Origin: Defluviicoccus vanus
GTDB taxonomy: Bacteria; Pseudomonadota; Alphaproteobacteria; Rhodospirillales; Defluviicoccaceae
Direction: 5' to 3'
Assembly: GCF_014672695.1 (NCBI RefSeq)
Contig: NZ_CP053923.1
Location: 722,094 to 730,167 of the forward strand
DNA length: 8,074 nucleotides
The notes below the pieces were generated by a model, which had not been told where the DNA came from, did no database searches, and saw nothing but the letters and a program-made list of their open reading frames with translations. Positions 5,494 to 8,074 of the stretch are shown piece after piece (the first letter of the stretch is position 1; every line of letters starts with the position of its first letter). Position numbers and translations under genes: made by a program.

Positions 5494-6515
5494 CGGGCGA
5501 CGACCTGCAACACCAATCAGCCGATGCCGCAGCCGGCCCTGACGCGGTCAAGGCGGTCATCAAGAGCGAAGCGCTACGGCTCGGCTTCGATGACGTGGGC
5601 GTAACCACCGCCGCCGCCAACCCCGATGATGCAGACCACCTGACAGCCTATCTTGCGGACGGCCGCCACGGCGATATGGGCTGGATGGCGACCACTGCCG
5701 AGCGCCGCGCCGCGCCGCAGGTGCTGTGGGCCGATAGCTGCAGCATCATCTGCTGTGCAATGAACTATGGCCCCGCCGACGATCCGCGGGCGGTGCTGGC
5801 GCAGCCGGATCGTGGCGCCATCAGCGTCTATGCCCAGGGCCGCGATTATCACGAGGTGATGAAGAAACGGCTGAAGGCGCTCGGCCGTTTCATCGTCGGT
5901 CACTTCGGTGGCGAGGTGAAGGTGTTCGTCGATACCGCGCCGGTGATGGAGAAGCCGCTGGCGCAGCGGGCCGGCCTCGGCTGGATCGGCAAGCACACCA
6001 ACCTGGTGTCTCGGCGGTTCGGCAGCTGGCTTTTCCTGGGAGAGGTATTCACCACCCTGGATTTACCGCCGGATACGCCCGCAACCGATCACTGCGGCTC
6101 CTGCGACCGCTGCCGTCAGGCATGTCCAACGGCTGCCTTGCCCGAACCCTATCGGATCGAGCCGCGCCGTTGCGTGTCCTATTTGAGCATCGAGAGCAAG
6201 GGCGATCTGCCCGAAGATCTGGCGGCACGCATGGGCAATCGCGTCTACGGCTGTGACGACTGCCTCGCCGTCTGTCCGTGGAATTCGTTTGCGACCCCTT
6301 CACCGCATCCGGAGTTCGCACCACGGCCGGAAGCCATTGCGCCGCCACTTACCGATTTGCTGGCACTGGACGATGCCGCGTTCCGCGCCCGCTTTGCCGG
6401 CAGCGCCATCAAGCGCCTCGGCCGCGACCGGCTGCACCGCAACGCCGAAGCCGCCGCCAAACACTGTGGGGATGCGGCACCTGCCGACGCGACACGCGAT
6501 CGCGCCGGTCCGTAA
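5490..6515 (+). CDS. queG: Epoxyqueuosine reductase QueG
   Basis: A 341-residue cytoplasmic cobalamin- and iron-sulfur-dependent enzyme that reduces epoxyqueuosine to queuosine in the tRNA wobble base (known family function). Visible: MNYGP (91-95), VDTAPVMEK (147-155) with the Asp expected to act as proton donor, AGLGWIGKHTN (161-171), the first cluster motif CGSCDRCRQACP (202-213), CVSYLSIE (228-235), and the second cluster CDDCLAVCPWN (255-265). FAGSAIKRLGRDR (302-314) is typical of the C-terminal region. The start is GTG at 5490, overlapping the previous stop (GTGA), with GAGG 7 bases upstream; an in-frame ATG at 5334 lies deep inside the upstream gene and is rejected. It is shorter than E. 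coli QueG (379 residues, from memory): the HEAT-like tail stops early, after RNAEAAAKHCGD. The catalytic core appears complete. Confidence 0.95.
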   Translation: MTGDDLQHQSADAAAGPDAVKAVIKSEALRLGFDDVGVTTAAANPDDADHLTAYLADGRHGDMGWMATTAERRAAPQVLWADSCSIICCAMNYGPADDPRAVLAQPDRGAISVYAQGRDYHEVMKKRLKALGRFIVGHFGGEVKVFVDTAPVMEKPLAQRAGLGWIGKHTNLVSRRFGSWLFLGEVFTTLDLPPDTPATDHCGSCDRCRQACPTAALPEPYRIEPRRCVSYLSIESKGDLPEDLAARMGNRVYGCDDCLAVCPWNSFATPSPHPEFAPRPEAIAPPLTDLLALDDAAFRARFAGSAIKRLGRDRLHRNAEAAAKHCGDAAPADATRDRAGP

Positions 6516-6516
6516 C

Positions 6517-6544
6517 GCCAGCCTGCCCAAAGTTGCAGGCTGGC
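6517..6544 (+). terminator. Strong hairpin directly after queG
   Basis: GCCAGCCTGC (6517-6526) and GCAGGCTGGC (6535-6544) form a perfect 10-base-pair stem with an 8-base loop, starting 2 bases after the queG stop. No T-run follows (CCAAGGG instead), so termination would not be canonical; it may protect the 3' end. It lies in the convergent gap shared with the XRE gene. Confidence 0.6.
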
Positions 6545-6572
6545 CCAAGGGATCGAGGGGCGCGCGCACCCA

Positions 6573-6600
6573 CCGGCCGGCAATGTGGATTGCCCGCCGG
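6573..6600. terminator. Second hairpin in the queG/XRE convergent gap
   Basis: CCGGCCGGCAAT (6573-6584) pairs with ATTGCCCGCCGG (6589-6600): twelve positions with one C-C mismatch and a GTGG loop. A smaller TGGGG/CCCCA stem follows at 6625-6639. Being symmetric, these may act for both the rightward queG transcript and the leftward regulator transcript. No T-tract on either strand. Confidence 0.4.
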
Positions 6601-6661
6601 AGCGTTGCCTACGCCCTCGCGCCCTGGGGACACGCCCCATCAGCGAATGTCCGTAAATGTC

Positions 6662-7051
6662 CTACTTTGCGGCGAGAACCCGCGCCAATTGGCTCAGCGC
6701 CTCACGGTGGCGCTCATTGGGGATCTGGGTAAAGTTGCGTGCCAGCTCCAGGCACATCCGCTGCCGTACCGTCAGATCCTCTTCAGTCGAATTGCCGTCG
6801 AGGCCATCGAAGAAGTAGCTGACGGGTACGCGTAGAACGCGAGCAATCTCGAACAAGCGGCCGGCAGATATGCGGTTGATTCCGCGTTCGTATTTGTGTG
6901 CCTGCTGATAGGTCACGCCAATCAGGTTGGCCATTTGCTGCTGGCTGAGCCCCAGCATGACACGCCGCTCCCTAATGCGGCTTCCCACATAGCTGTCAAC
7001 GTCAACCTCCTGGTTGACTGTCTGATTTAGGTCTTCGTCGAACGGCACCAT
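6662..7051 (-). CDS. XRE-family HTH transcriptional regulator (PraR/SinR-like)
   Basis: A 129-residue DNA-binding protein. An acidic N-terminal tail (1-19) precedes the HTH domain at about 20-82: YVGSRIRERRVMLGLSQQQM (21-40), then GVTYQQAHKYERGINRIS (45-62) with the recognition helix, then RLFEIARVLRVPVSYFF (65-81). The C-terminal part (90-129) is helical. The order VGSRIR-R-LGLSQ, Q-KYE-G-NR, RL-IA--L-VPVS-FF is the signature of alphaproteobacterial regulators such as PraR, which act in biofilm, quorum sensing or symbiosis in rhizobia (known); the role here is unknown. The ATG at 7049-7051 is preferred, with GGAG 9 bases upstream; a TTG at 7064-7066 in frame would add five residues but overlaps that site. 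Palindromes in its long upstream region may allow autoregulation. Confidence 0.9.
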   Translation of the reverse strand: MVPFDEDLNQTVNQEVDVDSYVGSRIRERRVMLGLSQQQMANLIGVTYQQAHKYERGINRISAGRLFEIARVLRVPVSYFFDGLDGNSTEEDLTVRQRMCLELARNFTQIPNERHREALSQLARVLAAK

Positions 7052-7084
7052 GGATCGCATCTCCAAGGACTAGCGTTGTTACGT

Positions 7085-7100
7085 CCCTTAGGGTTAACCC
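7085..7100. promoter_or_regulatory. Overlapping palindromes upstream of the XRE gene (operator candidate)
   Basis: CCCTTAGGG (7085-7093) overlaps the perfect 10-base palindrome GGGTTAACCC (7091-7100). Both lie 33-50 bases upstream of the regulator's ATG on the minus strand, the usual place for a promoter or operator. XRE-family proteins bind short dyads and often repress their own genes (known); binding here is inference. Confidence 0.35.
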
Positions 7101-7283
7101 CCTACATTGGAACCCGCCCCCATGGCCTCGCATTCTCAGCAAACGCTGCTTTGCCCCGCCTGTAGTGTCCAACCCGCTGCGCGGATCATTTTGCCCGATA
7201 AGGGAAATCCGGCGATGCCCAGTTCGCCTAACCGCTTGTCGTTGGCCTTGAGTTAGCAATTCAGCATGCAGATAACAAGCGCT

Positions 7284-7316
7284 TACAACGCGGCTTTGCA
7301 GACCGTTAGCGTTGTA
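7284..7316. promoter_or_regulatory. Inverted repeat TACAACGC / GCGTTGTA
   Basis: A perfect 8-base inverted repeat (7284-7291 and 7309-7316) with a 17-base spacer, in the AT-richer part of the long intergenic region. The right arm lies in TAGCGTTGT (7307-7315), which is repeated exactly at 7071-7079, 20 bases upstream of the regulator's ATG. The three half-sites could be binding sites for one protein. On RNA it could form an 8-base-pair hairpin. Confidence 0.3.
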
Positions 7317-7541
7317 GCAGTGGCAAAGACTCAATCGCAGCACCGAAAGTTACAAAGTTATGGTGAAAGAAATCGTCAACTGAAGATTAAACAGCCGCAT
7401 TTGCGGGCGGTAGCGAGAGTCACGCGGCCACATACGGGGAATACCAACTGTATCTCTGTGATATTTGCCGGCACCGCCGATGCGTTGCCAAAATGCTGCG
7501 ATGGCGAAGAATCGTTTTCCGGCCCACAGGGTGGCGCGTGG

Positions 7542-8074
7542 CTACTTACCGCGATCTGCCTTCAGCGTATTCAGCTGCTCCTGAATGCTGTCGAGCTGAT
7601 GCCGCAGCTCGTCGATGCGGGTGTCGGTCGTCCCCGGAACGCTGTCATTCGGTGCAACAGACGTCCTGTCCTTGCGCTCGCCGTCGCCTGCTTCTGGCGG
7701 GTAGAACGGCGTGAACATACGCATCGCCTGCTCGAACAGCGCCAATTGCTGTTTACCCATTTCCTCGAAGGTGGCGAAAGGCATCAGCGGGTCGAAGGTG
7801 CCGCGCATGTAACTGCGCATATTCTCCTGATTGTGGGCGAAAGCTTGCATCACCTGCTCGAGATAGCGTGGCACAACCACCTGCAGACTATCGCCATAGA
7901 AGCTGATCAAATGCCGTAAGAAGCTGACGGGCAGCATGCTGTGCCCCTTAGCTTCCTCTTCGACAATGATATGCGTCAGGACCGAGCGGGTAATGTCCTC
8001 GCCGGTCTTTGCATCATATACCGCGAAGTCCGCACCGGCCTTAACCAACTGCGAAAGATAATCAAGCGTTACAT
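7542..8074 (-). CDS. phaR: Polyhydroxyalkanoate synthesis regulator PhaR (5' end outside window)
   Basis: The frame is open to the right edge; 176 residues plus stop are visible. The N-terminal part VTLDYLSQLVKAGADFAVYDAKTGEDIT matches the PHB/PHA accumulation regulator DNA-binding domain; the missing start should carry the KYANRRLYNT-type segment. Next come LPVSFLRHLISFYGDSLQVVVP and repeated helices (PRYLEQVMQAF, FEEMGKQQLALFEQAMRMF) of the PHB_acc domain, which in the family binds PHA granules or polymer. The C-terminal 27 residues (IDELRHQLDSIQEQL) look like a short coiled coil. PhaR represses phasin genes until polymer is present to titrate it away (known). An apparent start at 8046-8048 is TTG inside the conserved domain and is not the true start. 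The gene suggests that the organism stores PHA. Confidence 0.93.
   Translation of the reverse strand, partial: VTLDYLSQLVKAGADFAVYDAKTGEDITRSVLTHIIVEEEAKGHSMLPVSFLRHLISFYGDSLQVVVPRYLEQVMQAFAHNQENMRSYMRGTFDPLMPFATFEEMGKQQLALFEQAMRMFTPFYPPEAGDGERKDRTSVAPNDSVPGTTDTRIDELRHQLDSIQEQLNTLKADRGK

Larger units (their letters stand above)
7052..7541. other. 490-base gene-free region upstream of the XRE gene
   Basis: This lies between the regulator start and the phaR stop, both on the minus strand. It is less GC-rich than the flanks between about 7240 and 7480. Open frames that cross it have unremarkable, unrecognised translations. It should hold the regulator's promoter and the end of the phaR transcript. 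A short CCGC-ATTT-GCGG hairpin (7395-7406), followed on the minus strand by CTGTTTAATC, is a weak terminator candidate for phaR. No tRNA, known ncRNA or clear sigma-70 promoter was found; an unannotated small RNA is possible. Confidence 0.45.

Noticed and set aside
7266..7919. Plus-strand frame of 217 codons across the intergenic region and phaR
   Set aside because: Most of it is antisense to the well-supported phaR gene; its translation shows no known motif.
8046..8048. TTG as the start of phaR
   Set aside because: Conserved PhaR residues (VTLDYLSQ) continue upstream in frame to the window edge.
1..8074. tRNA, rRNA, insertion sequence or attachment site
   Set aside because: No T-loop or acceptor-like sequence, transposase or terminal inverted repeats were seen by eye; a tRNA scan would be decisive.

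Overview
The window reads as chromosomal DNA of a GC-rich alphaproteobacterium, most plausibly a member of the Rhodospirillales or a relative. The basis is the gene set: a PurF end coupled to a short-chain dehydrogenase, a PraR/SinR-like XRE regulator with the alphaproteobacterial motif layout, the polyhydroxyalkanoate regulator PhaR, and a small soluble protein of alphaproteobacterial style. The genus cannot be fixed from sequence reading alone.

Left part (1-1478): the last 43 codons of purF overlap by 4 bases (ATGA) the start of an SDR oxidoreductase. A convergent 63-codon gene on the minus strand follows, then about 380 bases without a convincing gene. That stretch holds several inverted repeats that may be the 5' leader of the next gene.

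Middle (1479-3906): a GTG-started 599-residue DASS/SLC13-type transporter with two TrkA-C (RCK_C) domains between its two membrane halves. Convergent to it is a 61-residue single-pass membrane protein. About 300 non-coding bases follow, then a possible 26-codon leader ORF with a strong Shine-Dalgarno.

Core of interest (3907-6515): a 528-residue protein combines an N-terminal DUF4062/TIR-like domain, an array of 43-residue TPR-like repeats, and a C-terminal TPR end module. This architecture is known from bacterial conflict and defence proteins. Three repeats are nearly identical at the DNA level (129-base units). Its stop codon overlaps the GTG start of queG (epoxyqueuosine reductase), so a variable, defence-like gene is translationally coupled to a tRNA-modification gene. 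Perfect or near-perfect hairpins follow queG.

Right part (6662-8074): an XRE-family regulator on the minus strand, preceded by an unusually long (490 base) gene-free region with palindromes. Then comes phaR on the minus strand, cut by the window edge. The two may share a PHA/carbon-storage context, but only adjacency supports that.
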